64,000 nt of DNA from Guillardia theta CCMP2712. Its lineage: Eukaryota; Cryptophyceae; Pyrenomonadales; Geminigeraceae. Made by a program: the position numbers and the translations under genes. The DNA is taken from positions 494,632 through 558,631 of the forward strand of contig NW_005434654.1 of assembly GCF_000315625.1 (NCBI RefSeq). Direction: 5' to 3'. The notes beneath the pieces were generated by a model. It ran no database searches. It had not been told where the DNA came from and saw only the letters and a list, made by a program, of their open reading frames with translations. Position 1 is the first letter of the stretch, and every line of letters begins with the position of its first letter. Shown here in pieces: positions 10,233 to 21,414 of the stretch.

Positions 10233-12263
10233 TCACTGACGGGTAAATAACTTGTTTCTCCTCCTCCCTCCTCTCCTACTCCTGGAACTGCGCGGGAGGC
10301 CATCGGGCAAGCACCGACGGGCTCGCCCTCTTGACCTTGGGTACCCCTGGGAGCGGACCAGCCGCGATCGCGCGATGCTGTTGATGACGTCAGCACGAGG
10401 AGGAGGAGAAAGGAAGGCAACAAGAGGAGAACAGGACTCTGACCTCATGCTCTGGGCGCATCGGCGGCTTTGACATCCTGTTCAGCTCGTTGATGCGAGC
10501 GAACGCGTTGATCTGACCCGCCACTCCTCCCAAAGGCCCGTTGGCACTGTTGTGCAGCGACTCCGAGGAGATGGACTTGGTGTGCATGTCGTGCGACGGG
10601 GGTCGCGAGTTGAGGGGAGCGGTCATCGGGGAGGCAGGAGAGGAGGGGATCCCTCCGAGGATGCCAGGAGAGGGCTCTCGGCTCGACTGCAGCATGGGGG
10701 CAGGATAGTTCTCCTTCCCTTCCTCCGGGCAGTCGAACATCGGCTCGTCTCCTCCCTTCCCTGCTGGCAGCTGGTGGATAGGCTCTGCTGCCCCCCCGTC
10801 TGCAGGAGCAGGGCGCAGGCTGGCAGGCAGCAGGTCGTCGAAGTGCATGTTGAGCTTGCGGCGGCGGTCGATCTCGTTGTTACGGGTGATCATCTTGTTG
10901 AGGGCGAAGCTCTTGCGAGACTCCAGTCTCCAGTTGATCTGCAGACGCTGTCAGAGACGAGGGGGATCCGGCAGAGGAGGGGGCAGATCAAAACAGGAGA
11001 AATGAAGGATGATGGGAGGGAGGGGCTGGAGGAGGTGAAATTTTCTTGACGCGCGGGGAGAGAGACTGCGTGGAGGGACCCCGGGACCGCCCGCGGGGGA
11101 AGAGGACAAACATTTTTGGGGAGAGGGAAGAGCGGGAGGAAGGGGCTGGAGCAAGTTTATCGTCCTCACCTTGAGCAGCGTGATGTTGTGCTGAAACATC
11201 TCCAAGAAGTCATCGAGAGTCTTGTCGCCCCATCCTGACATCATCCTCAGTCCAACTTCTCCAACGTCAAGGGGGAGGTCAGCGCCATGACTCACTTGTC
11301 TTTCCTTGACTCATCAGATCGATGGATAACAGACTTCTGTTGCGACTGAGTCCTTTGGCCTTCACAGCAATCGTAAATACGGTTGAAAACCCCACCATCA
11401 AGCTTCCATACCAACGCAGAGCCTCCGTCATTGTTTATGTGGTTCTTCTGCAGATCGAGATGTTGTATACATGTGTTGCTCATTAGGCTCTCGGCAAGGA
11501 TTTCTGCTTCTTTGTCTCCAATACTGCAATTCTCAAGCTTGAGCTCCTTGACCTGCCACAAACATAACCATCGCGATGAGTTCCAAGCGAAGAGATGTCG
11601 CTACATGCTTGTTGTTCTTCAAAGCAGAGGCAAGTTGATGGGCGTATTCCTCGGGCTTGCACTGGAGATCCAATTAATGCGGAAGAAAAATGACACAGGC
11701 TTCAATCTTAAGCCCTTAGTCTCTTAATCTCAACTAACAATTCAACTCGTGTCTCCACTCACATTCTCCCATTCCTCTCTTTCTTTCCCCTCGTCACTCT
11801 CATCTCCGTCCCTACCTCTTATCCCCTCTTCCTCTATCCACATTTCCACCACAAGTCCCTCCCCACCTTCAACCTCCCCCCCCCCTCTCTCTCTGTCTCT
11901 CTGCCCCAACTCTCCTCCCAGCTCATCCATTCCATTCCCCACATCCTCTCAGAAGCCACCTGGAAGGCTGCTGCATTGCTCAGGTCAACGTGGACGAGGC
12001 TGGGATCGTTAGCAGAGATCTGCCCAGAGCGTCAACGGGGCACGTCCAACAGGAGGAGGAGAAGAGCCGCATCAACCTGCTTGATCGTGTCCGCAACGGA
12101 GGGCCCCCGAGTGACCCCCCAGTTTCTTTTCACTCCTTGCGTCTTGATTGGCGTGCCAACACTCGCAGCCTGAGCTGCCTGTTCGAACAACTGCAGGCTC
12201 GAAGTCACATGGCAGCTGAGGTGCGAACATGCTCCCAACCTTCATTCGTTCTGCCAATGACAT
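10233..12263 (-). CDS. Leucine-rich-repeat (RNI-type) protein
   Basis: The start exon encodes only MSLAERMK (12263-12240). A 49-nt intron joins it to exon 2 (12190-12077), and exon 3 is 12019-11960. LRR motifs follow: NDPSLVHVDLSNAAAF, KPEEYAHQLASALKNN, VKELKLENCSIGDKEAE and IQHLDLQKNHINNDG. The last repeat leads to GWGDKTLDDFLEMFQHN and then NWRLESRKSFALNKMITRNN, a post-LRR segment seen in protist cytoplasmic LRR proteins. The rest is a polar Ser/Pro-rich tail (10893-10440) and a basic C-terminus ending at 10233. The intron between exons 3 and 4 is long and purine-rich on the coding strand, unlike its neighbours. The role is probably protein binding. The final exon junctions (10380-10450 and about 11220-11300) are uncertain. 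Confidence 0.75.
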
Positions 12264-13150
12264 GTACTCGTGGTTTGCTTCAGCACGGTTTCGCTACCAC
12301 CCCTGACCAACACCGGCCTCTGACACCTTAGGCAATCTTATTCTGCCGAGAAACAGAGTGAGACAAGCGAAAGAACGTGCAATGGCAACGAGCAGTCAAT
12401 ACGTGATCAACTTACATCTCCCCACAAAAAACATGCGTGTTGCCTTCGCCAGAGACCAAGGTGCCAGGTTCCTCCAACTGAAACATTCCACATCAATGTG
12501 TGTGAACATTCGACACCATCATGATAAATGTCTCTGCTTATTATGGTAAGTCTGATTTCTGCCTACAGAACTTCCTCCTTCGCTCGCTGAAGACATTAGA
12601 TCACAATTAGAGCACACACGTGCTCACTTCCGAACTGAGCAAGTGTCCTGGTTTCTTTTCACCTTCCATCTCTCGATCTTTGGTTGAATCTGCTTCTCTT
12701 ATTCTATTGTGGGTTTAATAATTGCCATAAATTTCCTCCCTCTCTCATCCTTCTGCATAACTCCTTCAAGTGCTGCTCCTACCTCTCCATTGCAAGGAAC
12801 ACACATCTCGTGTACATGAACCCCCGCATTTCTCTGGTAAATCTCTGCATAACAAGCAGCATTCGCCCTCGATTCACCCACGTAAATGTTTCGTAAAATA
12901 CGATGTCTACTCCACAGCGACTTTCTATTTTGCTTTTGAAAAGCAAGGACCGCGTCGCATCAACGAGTACGAAGGTTGTTTTCATCTCCCCATTTCTCGA
13001 GCTCTCATGTGCATTCCTAAGTTTTTCAGTCTCAAACCTTCAGCACACCGAGAGATAGTCTTTCCATTTCTCTCTTCATACTATCTATCGCACTCCCTAC
13101 TCCTTCCCGACGCTCTTCACCATTTCCGAACGCTCGCTCCCGTTTCCCCA
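12264..13150. other. Intergenic stretch without recognisable gene
   Basis: This is upstream of the LRR gene. The sequence is AT-richer and has only short ORFs in all frames. None carries a splice-supported extension or known motif. It should contain the promoter of the minus-strand LRR gene, but no clear element is visible. Confidence 0.4.
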
Positions 13151-14720
13151 TGTTCAATCGCCGGTCTCCACAACTGCAACCCTACCCCCCTACCCCCTAC
13201 CCTCTCCTGGTAACTCCCCGCCCCTCCTTTTCCGAATGTACCCCTACATGAACTAACCATCACCCCCAAGATGATAAGGATCTACCCACCCATAATGGTA
13301 TCTCACTGGTTCACCACCCCCCTGTTTTCCATGTAAACACCCACCAGTACTCTCCACCCTACCACCAAATGAGCCGTTTCTTGGAACCCCCACCATCCAA
13401 TTGCCCATAGACTACCCCCTTAAATCTCCATTCAGATACAGAGGTCCTCCGTGCACCCAGTGAATCGTCACCACCCCCTCGCTGGAGTTGTTATCGGTGT
13501 CCTTTTACCACCCTACCCCACCATTTGCAGCAAGGACCCTCAATCGACCTTTTGTACCCCTCTCAATTTCTCTGTGAACTGCTGGAGTCCTACCCACCCC
13601 TTCTCCTAAGGACCCCTACCCATAGGATTCTCCAAAAAGCACCCACCGGATATGAACTGAACTGGACCACCCTACCCCGCCATCTCATCCACCCCTGTCT
13701 CCCTCCTCAGGGTGAATGGCCAAAGTTGAGGACCAATTCATTTTATTACACGGGGGTCCAATTTCAAGGGAAAACAACCGCAATCAAGGGTGGGGTACTG
13801 AAATCTTGGACCCCTCTTCGCCACTACCAACAAGTGTTTCGCTACAAGTAGCGGGTAGGGTGGTGGCATATCCTGTTGTTCAGGGGGTACAAAATATGGG
13901 ATTTTCCATGGTAGTGGTCGATTCCGCTGAGGTGTGCAAGGTAGGGTACTCAAAAGGAGGGGGTCCACATGGAATTAAGATTTTGACCAGGGGGTAGGGG
14001 TGTTCCCTCACTGGATCTCCATTTTCGGCATTTTGATTGAAAAAGATCCACAGAAGATGGTGGACCAGAGCATCCCAAAATGGTGAAACTGCGCTGTAGT
14101 AAAAAGAGACAACAGTAACGGACTTTGTAACGTTCAAAGCGGCGTCCCTTGCGACCGGAATGTCATGTTTGTGGGACCCTTCCCATCCCCACGAAAAAGG
14201 GGGGTGCTGATGGTAGCAATCCAGATGCGAAAAAAAATGGTTTCACATAAGATCTGTAAAACAAATTTGTAGAATGCAAGTTTTTTAGGTGAAAACTAGT
14301 CTTTTGCGAATATGGCTTACGACCCTGTGGGACCTAAAAATTGGCGTGATTTACACGAACAACAAATGTGATTTGTTGGCCAACTTTGCATGGAATAGCC
14401 AAAGGCCTCCTTTCCATGGCCTGTCGAAGAGCCAAAGATTTCGGAGAGGTGGGGTTCGAAAACCACCGGGTGGAGGTCCAACAATGATCCATCAAGGACG
14501 GGTGGTTACATGAAGAGTTTGAGAAAATGGGGGTCTAATAATGGCAAACGTACCGGTGTGTAAAAAGGTCACATCAGGAGAGAGTGGTAGGGGTGCAAAT
14601 CGATAAGGAAAGGGTGGGGTAAATTGATATCTCTGGATGGGTGGGGCAGGGTCGTGGGGTACTAAATACGAACTAATAATTCACGACGGGCCCAGTAGTG
14701 TATGCTGAAAGCAGAGTTTG
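13150..14720. repeat. TACCCC-rich island switching to GGGGTA-rich island
   Basis: From about 13150 to 13740 the plus strand is rich in CTACCCC, CACCCC and TACCCAC words. From about 13750 to 14720 the complementary words (GGGTAGGG, GGGGTAC, GTAGGGGTG) take over. The composition therefore flips near 13.75 kb, as in a diverged inverted arrangement. No ORF longer than about 110 codons is present and none has coding character. The same vocabulary recurs at 6.1-6.6 kb and 37.0-38.6 kb. Confidence 0.5.
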
Positions 14721-15069
14721 GGGGGGAGTGAGGCCTGAGAAGGCGAAGAAGAGAGTAGGCTACGACTCAGAAACAATCAGCCAGAGCAGGAGCTCGAGGA
14801 GTGAACAAGAAAAGTTGCACATAACAAACTTTGGGAAAGGTGAACATTCTGTGCTGGGTAAGCAAGCGATCCACCGCTCAATTCTTAGGAAACGGTTTTT
14901 AGCAGTGGTAAGGCAGAAAAAGTTACCACTTGTGCTGGTTACCAATCAGAATAGCCAAAATATTGCAACACACGACTTTGAAATATTTCTTGGCTTATTC
15001 TCAGGGAGGATTGGGTTCCAGAAATTACGTAACAACTGGTAGCCTTCGAGCAACATACGTTCCAAGATC

Positions 15070-15840
15070 ATGAAGGATACAGCGATGAACAACAAGGTCT
15101 TGAAGTCTCTCATCCGATCAAGATCTGCTGAGAATCTTATCGGAAATCTGCGCCTTGAACCCGTTCAAGAATGCAAGGAGGAGTACGAAGAGCTTGCAGA
15201 GAGTGGCATTTTGTCTCTGACCCATTCTTGTCAAGAAGACGAGTGCGCTTCAGGACCTCGTTCAGCGCTATCAGATACAAGCAACTGCTCGCATGCAGAG
15301 TTGTCAACAAGCCCCTTTCTTCTTCCCATTGAGGGTATGGAATCTTCTCACTCCGGGATGAGGAGAAGCAGCTCAGAGAACAACATCTGCTACAAAGGGA
15401 GCCTGATGAACAAGACATCCAGACCGTCTCAGCCCAGTCCGGCGTTCCAGGACTTCTTGTTGAAGATGCAAGCAGCAGAAGTTTGCAAAAAGTCGAATCA
15501 ACTCAAATTGCTTCACAAGATAAGTCGATCGCGGGGGAAGCAATACAGCGCCAAGATTTTTCGTGGCGATTCGTTTGGCGATCAACTGCGTAGCCGCTAC
15601 CTAGAGCGCCTCGGCATTACAAGACGGCGTGAAATGCAGGAGATTGTTCGAGTTGAAGAGAAGAAGCCCTCGGGAAACATGTCGAGCCGTACAGAGAAAG
15701 ATACGTCGCATCGTCGCATCGAGAAGCCGAAACAGCCTCAGAAAAAGCAAACGTGCAGTCAAGCTGCGTGCGCGAATAGGAGGAATACCAGTGTGCAGCC
15801 ACAGCAAGAGATGAACTACCTTGGCGGGTGGATCTTCTAA
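15070..15840 (+). CDS. Intronless protein of unknown function (256 aa)
   Basis: This is a clean ORF from the ATG at 15070 to the TAA at 15840. The product is polar and Ser/Arg/Lys-rich and probably partly disordered (SLIRSRSAENLIGN, RRSSSENNICYKGS). A more ordered helical segment lies in the middle (AFQDFLLKMQAAEV, NQLKLLHKISRSRGK, LRSRYLERLGITRRREMQ). It is followed by a basic tail ending NYLGGWIF. The repeated RSxSxEN patterns could be phosphorylation sites, which is inference. A polyadenylation-like AATAAA is present near 16018. The upstream open frame at 14698-15042 is in the G-rich island and I do not join it. No family is recognised. Confidence 0.6.
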   Translation: MKDTAMNNKVLKSLIRSRSAENLIGNLRLEPVQECKEEYEELAESGILSLTHSCQEDECASGPRSALSDTSNCSHAELSTSPFLLPIEGMESSHSGMRRSSSENNICYKGSLMNKTSRPSQPSPAFQDFLLKMQAAEVCKKSNQLKLLHKISRSRGKQYSAKIFRGDSFGDQLRSRYLERLGITRRREMQEIVRVEEKKPSGNMSSRTEKDTSHRRIEKPKQPQKKQTCSQAACANRRNTSVQPQQEMNYLGGWIF

Positions 15841-16190
15841 CCCGTGAAGTGCTTCTTAATCGTCCAAAACAGTTTTTCTTCGTTTTACAAGCCCTTGTTA
15901 CATTACTTAACGTTGAAACTGAATCGTCCTGAAAACAATTCCAAGTTCAGCATCGGACTGAACTTGATTGCACTTGTTTTCCTTTGTAAAGCACAATGAT
16001 TATAGCCATTTCCAATCCAATAAACTAAAGACTAATACATTCGATGTCTATTTCTTTGCCGCCTCTCAGTACTTGATACGACTGAGCTGAGGAAACCGTG
16101 TGTCAGACACTGCTACTCAAAGCCGTTGAAGCCTGTTAAAAATCAGAACGAGGACAATCAAAATCAGGAGGCTGAGTAGAGGAGGCTTGA
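15841..16190. other. 3' UTR and spacer
   Basis: AT-rich sequence downstream of the 256-residue gene, with CAATAAAC near 16018. Nothing else is seen before the GC-rich block that begins at about 16190. Confidence 0.4.
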
Positions 16191-16645
16191 CCCGGATCGG
16201 ACACTCAGTGACTGTCGCCGCGGCGCACGACAAAGAACTCTAACTTTAGTAAATCACTGCCGCCGCAGGAGAGGCTTCCGAAGTTCCGGGATTCGTGGGA
16301 CTCGGGCCGGGAGCCGCTGAGGCATTCCATGGCTTGACCCTGAGTAAAGATGACCCTGATAGGATCGGATCGGAAACCGTGAGCTCGCGGCTTTTCGCCG
16401 GAGTGCCGCAGGACTCCGACTGAGTAAAAGCCGCAGTGTGACAGTGCCGCTCCCCGCGGCCGCGGCGGCGTCCCGTCACCCGCCGGCAGCGTCACGGTAC
16501 TGAGTCGGATACCGTACCGGCGCTCGGATGCCGGCCCGGAGGCCGGGCCGGGCAACCGTTGTGGAGATACCGTACCGTGATACCGCGTGCTCAGTGATAG
16601 CCCGGCAGTGCCGGGTCCGACACCGGGGCCCGCAAGCATGACAAT
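16190..16645. promoter_or_regulatory. GC-rich palindromic block upstream of the tandem array
   Basis: About 450 nt of palindromes (CCGGCCCGG, GCGGCCGCGGC) are interspersed with TACCGTACCG, GACTGAGTAA and TTCCGAAGTTCC words. The same words occur in the other intergenic blocks. It lies immediately before array copy A1. No coding character is seen. Confidence 0.35.
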
Positions 16646-16769
16646 GGAGGCTGATGCTGACATGTTAAACAGCAACGTTTCACTGGACGTATCCTTCAAC
16701 GTGACCACAGCCAGTAAGCATCTGACATGGGTCACGCGGCCTGATATTTACCACACACGCCCTTCCGCC

Positions 16770-16777
16770 TATTTAAA
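16770..16777 (+). promoter_or_regulatory. TATTTAAA box of array copy A1
   Basis: TATTTAAA lies 80 nt before the ATG at 16857, directly after the motif GATATTTACCACACACGCCC that is conserved in all intact copies. The same box occurs at 18218 and 19666. B-type copies have CTCATAAACTCTTG at this position instead. The spacing suggests transcription starts roughly 30 nt downstream, making a short pyrimidine-rich 5' leader. Confidence 0.5.
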
Positions 16778-16856
16778 CAAACTCCCCCCGCACTTCAGGC
16801 TGTCACGTCAAACACAACCCACACCTCCTCCGCCCCCTTCTCCGCCCATCGTCTCC

Positions 16857-17093
16857 ATGGTCCAGATCGACTTGTCCTGCATCGCTCCTTCCTCCTCCTC
16901 TCCTGCTCCTGACTCCCCCAAGTCTCCCTCTCCTCGCCCCCTCTCTCCGGATACCAACGACCAAGCCTGCCGTCACGCCAAGTACGGATGCCCCAGCCGT
17001 CGCAAGCAGCTCGAGTGTCTCGCGGCGGCGTCGCGGCTGATCCAGCGTCATGCGCAGATCTCAGGCGTGAGCGGGAGGGTCCTGCAGCTGTAA
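16857..17093 (+). CDS. Array small protein, copy A1 (78 aa)
   Basis: The ORF runs from CCATGG at 16857 to the TAA at 17093. The product begins MVQIDLSCIAPSSSS, has a Ser-Pro-rich segment (PDSPKSPSPRPLSPD) with several SP sites, and ends in a Cys/His-containing helix-like half (CRHAKYGCPSRRKQLECL, then RLIQRHAQISG). Spacing C38-x6-C45-x8-C54 with H40 and H65 might bind a metal. The CxxAxxGCP start weakly recalls TRAF-type zinc fingers, but I cannot assign a family. I chose this ATG because the TATTTAAA box and the sequence before it diverge between copy types, while everything from here to the stop is conserved. An in-frame open extension upstream exists only in some copies. AATAAA follows at 17191. 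Confidence 0.6.
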   Translation: MVQIDLSCIAPSSSSPAPDSPKSPSPRPLSPDTNDQACRHAKYGCPSRRKQLECLAAASRLIQRHAQISGVSGRVLQL

Positions 17094-18304
17094 ACGAGGG
17101 GAGGGCGACACAGAGGCGGGGGAGGAAGTAGCCTGTAATCTAATCACCTGTAGACTAATACGAAGAGGACACGAGCTGTGTTCGTGTATGAATAAAGCGA
17201 TGTACAGTAGAGCAGACTGGGCGAGCTTTTTGCATGCTGAGATCAAGGCGGACACGTAGAGGCCTTGCACAGCAGACATCCCCCCACACTTGTCTAGCCT
17301 AATGTACACACCCAGACGAACGGGCACATTGCACGCAATAATGCAAGCTAAGCCCTGCTGCTAGACCCTTCACCTTCCTAGCATCATCTTTTGTCACTGG
17401 CTGGGTCCTTTCAATAATGCTGGCCTGGCTGTCTCGCACGGTGCCTCAAGTACTGGTGCCTGACTAGAATCACCCTGCCGACAAATCATAATGTTGGCTC
17501 TGATCAAACAGTTTTCTGCAGGCGGAAATCCTCCCTCCTCGGACATGTCGATTTGTTTCGATCAATACATCTCAAGGATTGAAACTGACCCATTTGCTAA
17601 CAGATGTTGTACATACACAAGCCTCGGGAACGAGAGAGATCACCAGAGCAATCACTACTACGTTTACTAGAAACACAACGAGCACCGGCGAAGAGCTACT
17701 GCTGTCGGGTAGGACCAAAAACCTATTCCCCTACAAGTGCAGAGTATGTATGAGGTATGAGGCTTTGGTCCGGTCTACCGCAAAGCTACACTACTGCTGG
17801 AACTCTGATTAGTCCCATCAAGAACTCTGATTAATCCCATCAAGAACATGAACCGATTGACACTGAATAGACACAAACTTGCGAGTTGTGTTGGAAACAT
17901 GCGAGCGAGTGGAAAACGCCGACTGCGTATGATACTCACCAGGTACCACCACACTTGATCAGAGTACCGAAAGACGCATTCTGAGAAGCCCCAACTGGCT
18001 GATAGCTAATAATCCTGAAGTATAGAAACGCACCTCCTGGATCAACTATCCCTCCAGACTAGTCAGTAAAGGTCCCGTCGTCGGCGAGAGTTCCCGATTG
18101 ATCTGAAAAGAACTTGATGACATAAAAGGAGATTAAAAAGCTGACCAGCTGACATCTCCCTGTGAGCGTGTGACATGGGTCACGCGGCCTGATATTTACC
18201 ACACACGCCCTTCCGCCTATTTAAACAAACTCCCCCCGCACTTCAGGCTGTCACGTCAAACACAACCCACACCTCCTCCGCCCCCTTCTCCGCCCATCGT
18301 CTCC

Positions 18305-18541
18305 ATGGTCCAGATCGACTTGTCCTGCATCGCTCCTTCCTCCTCCTCTCCTGCTCCTGACTCCCCCAAGTCTCCCTCTCCTCGCCCCCTCTCTCCGGAT
18401 ACCAACGACCAAGCCTGCCGTCACGCCAAGTACGGATGCCCCAGCCGTCGCAAGCAGCTCGAGTGTCTCGCGGCGGCGTCGCGGCTGATCCAGCGTCATG
18501 CGCAGATCTCGGGCGTGAGCGGGAGGGTCCTGCAGCTGTAA
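18305..18541 (+). CDS. Array small protein, copy A2 (78 aa)
   Basis: This copy encodes the same 78 residues as A1. The only difference I see in the ORF is a silent change in a serine codon (TCA to TCG) near codon 69. Promoter box (18218) and AATAAA sit at the same offsets as in A1. Near-identity of both coding and spacer sequence points to recent duplication or gene conversion. Confidence 0.6.
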   Translation: MVQIDLSCIAPSSSSPAPDSPKSPSPRPLSPDTNDQACRHAKYGCPSRRKQLECLAAASRLIQRHAQISGVSGRVLQL

Positions 18542-19752
18542 ACGAGGGGAGGGCGACACAGAGGCGGGGGAGGAAGTAGCCTGTAATCTAATCACCTGTA
18601 GACTAATACGAAGAGGACACGAGCTGTGTTCGTGTATGAATAAAGCGATGTACAGTAGAGCAGACTGGGCGAGCTTTTTGCATGCTGAGATCAAGGCGGA
18701 CACGTAGAGGCCTTGCACAGCAGACATCCCCCCACACTTGTCTAGCCTAATGTACACACCCAGACGAACGGGCACATTGCACGCAATAATGCAAGCTAAG
18801 CCCTGCTGCTAGACCCTTCACCTTCCTAGCATCATCTTTTGTCACTGGCTGGGTCCTTTCAATAATGCTGGCCTGGCTGTCTCGCACGGTGCCTCAAGTA
18901 CTGGTGCCTGACTAGAATCACCCTGCCGACAAATCATAATGTTGGCTCTGATCAAACAGTTTTCTGCAGGCGGAAATCCTCCCTCCTCGGACATGTCGAT
19001 TTGTTTCGATCAATACATCTCAAGGATTGAAACTGACCCATTTGCTAACAGATGTTGTACATACACAAGCCTCGGGAACGAGAGAGATCACCAGAGCAAT
19101 CACTACTACGTTTACTAGAAACACAACGAGCACCGGCGAAGAGCTACTGCTGTCGGGTAGGACCAAAAACCTATTCCCCTACAAGTGCAGAGTATGTATG
19201 AGGTATGAGGCTTTGGTCCGGTCTACCGCAAAGCTACACTACTGCTGGAACTCTGATTAGTCCCATCAAGAACTCTGATTAATCCCATCAAGAACATGAA
19301 CCGATTGACACTGAATAGACACAAACTTGCGAGTTGTGTTGGAAACATGCGAGCGAGTGGAAAACGCCGACTGCGTATGATACTCACCAGATACCACCAC
19401 ACTTGATCAGAGTACCGAAAGACGCATTCTGAGAAGCCCCAACTGGCTGATAGCTAATAATCCTGAAGTATAGAAACGCACCTCCTGGATCAACTATCCC
19501 TCCAGACTAGTCAGTAAAGGTCCCGTCGTCAGCGAGAGTTCCCGATTGATCTGAAAAGAACTTGATGACATAAAAGGAGATTAAAAAGCTGACCAGCTGA
19601 CATCTCCCTGTAAGCGTGTGACATGGGTCACGCGGCCTGATATTTACCACACACGCCCTTCCGCCTATTTAAACAAACTCCCCCCGCACTTCAGGCTGTC
19701 ACGTCAAACACAACCCACACCTCCTCCGCCCCCTTCTCCGCCCATCGTCTCC

Positions 19753-19989
19753 ATGGTCCAGATCGACTTGTCCTGCATCGCTCCTTCCTCCTCCTCTCCT
19801 GCTCCTGACTCCCCCAAGTCTCCCTCTCCTCGCCCCCTCTCTCCGGATACCAACGACCAAGCCTGCCGTCACGCCAAGTACGGATGCCCCAGCCGTCGCA
19901 AGCAGCTCGAGTGTCTCGCGGCGGCGTCGCGGCTGATCCAGCGTCATGCGCAGATCTCAGGCGTGAGCGGGAGGGTCCTGCAGCTGTAA
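19753..19989 (+). CDS. Array small protein, copy A3 (78 aa)
   Basis: The ORF matches A1 at nucleotide level as far as I can read. Downstream, CACGTGTAG replaces CACCTGTAG, a change shared with the truncated copy that follows. The 3' spacer is complete up to GAGAAGCCCCAACT at about 20870, where it fuses to the truncated copy. Confidence 0.6.
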   Translation: MVQIDLSCIAPSSSSPAPDSPKSPSPRPLSPDTNDQACRHAKYGCPSRRKQLECLAAASRLIQRHAQISGVSGRVLQL

Positions 19990-20870
19990 ACGAGGGGAGG
20001 GCGACACAGAGGCGGGGGAGGAAGTAGCCTGTAATCTAATCACGTGTAGACTAATACGAAGAGGACACGAGCTGTGTTCGTGTATGAATAAAGCGATGTA
20101 CAGTAGAGCAGACTGGGCGAGCTTTTTGCATGCTGAGATCAAGGCGGACACGTAGAGGCCTTGCACAGCAGACATCCCCCCACACTTGTCTAGCCTAATG
20201 TACACACCCAGACGAACGGGCACATTGCACGCAATAATGCAAGCTAAGCCCTGCTGCTAGACCCTTCACCTTCCTAGCATCATCTTTTGTCACTGGCTGG
20301 GTCCTTTCAATAATGCTGGCCTGGCTGTCTCGCACGGTGCCTCAAGTACTGGTGCCTGACTAGAATCACCCTGCCGACAAATCATAATGTTGGCTCTGAT
20401 CAAACAGTTTTCTGCAGGCGGAAATCCTCCCTCCTCGGACATGTCGATTTGTTTCGATCAATACATCTCAAGGATTGAAACTGACCCATTTGCTAACAGA
20501 TGTTGTACATACACAAGCCTCGGGAACGAGAGAGATCACCAGAGCAATCACTACTACGTTTACTAGAAACACAACGAGCACCGGCGAAGAGCTACTGCTG
20601 TCGGGTAGGACCAAAAACCTATTCCCCTACAAGTGCAGAGTATGTATGAGGTATGAGGCTTTGGTCCGGTCTACCGCAAAGCTACACTACTGCTGGAACT
20701 CTGATTAATCCCATCAAGAACATGAACCGATTGACACTGAATAGACACAAACTTGCGAGTTGTGTTGGAAACATGCGAGCGAGTGGAAAACGCCGACTGC
20801 GTATGATACTCACCAGGTACCACCACACTTGATCAGAGTACCGAAAGACGCATTCTGAGAAGCCCCAACT

Positions 20871-21062
20871 CCTGCTCCTGACTCCCCCAAGTCTCCCTCT
20901 CCTCGCCCCCTCTATCCGGATACCAACGACCAAGCCTGCCGTCACGCCAAGTACGGATGCCCCAGCCGTCGCAAGCAGCTCGAGTGTCTCGCGGCGGCGT
21001 CGCGGCTGATCCAGCGTCATGCGCAGATCTCGGGCGTGAGCGGGAGGGTCCTGCAGCTGTAA
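20871..21062 (+). pseudogene. 5'-truncated array copy (psi-4)
   Basis: At about 20868-20873 the A-type spacer (GCCCCAACT) is fused directly to the inside of the ORF (CCTGCTCCTGACTCC). Promoter, start codon and roughly the first 15 codons are missing. The rest of the frame (from SPAPDSPKSPS onward) is intact to the stop at 21062 and carries the Tyr variant (PRPLYPD) of the B-type copies. Its 3' flank is also B-type. The copy is therefore a recombinant junction between the two unit types. No in-frame ATG replaces the lost start. Confidence 0.8.
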
Positions 21063-21414
21063 ACGAGGGGAGGGCGACACAGAGGCGGGGCAAGGAAGTA
21101 GCCTGTAATCTAAGCACGTGTAGACTAATACGAAGAGGACACGAGCTGTGTTCGTGTATGAATAAAGCGATGTACAGTAGAGCAGACTGGGCGAGCTTTT
21201 TGCATGCTGAGATCAAGGCGGACACGTAGAGGCCTTGCACAGCAGACATCCCCCCACACTTGCTTCGGTCCATCTGCCATCAGACCGTAGGGTAAGGCAA
21301 CTAAGCTGATACTCCGAGTCCAGCATTGCATGAAAACACGACATTAGAATGCCACGCTTGAGAGGCTAGACGTCTAGGAGTGCAGGCGAGGATCGGAACG
21401 GCAATAATGTAGTG

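Larger units (their letters stand above)
16722..20870 (+). repeat. Tandem array, A-type units of 1,448 bp
   Basis: Three units begin at about 16722, 18170 and 19618 with a period of exactly 1,448 bp. The third is cut at about 20870, where the truncated copy begins. Units are nearly identical along their whole length, spacer included. They differ by single substitutions such as CACCAGGTACC against CACCAGATACC, and by loss in unit 3 of one copy of a 23-nt direct repeat (AACTCTGATTA-TCCCATCAAG). Each unit carries a TATTTAAA box, a 78-codon ORF and a downstream AATAAA. The first unit is preceded by GTGACCACAGCCAGTAAGCA, which matches the upstream element of the B-type copies. Confidence 0.95.

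Noticed and set aside
16587-17093. A 168-codon upward extension of array copy A1
   Set aside because: The extension runs through the TATTTAAA promoter region and differs or is absent in other copies. Only the part from the ATG at 16857 is conserved in all intact copies.
17579-17812. A 77-codon ORF repeated in each A-type spacer
   Set aside because: It has no ATG start, lies in non-coding spacer that is identical merely because the whole unit is duplicated, and is missing from B-type units.
18251-18775. A minus-strand ORF of 174 codons opposite array copy A2
   Set aside because: It is the antisense of the 78-codon gene and its spacer. It is open in A2 but broken in A1 and A3, so it is not conserved.
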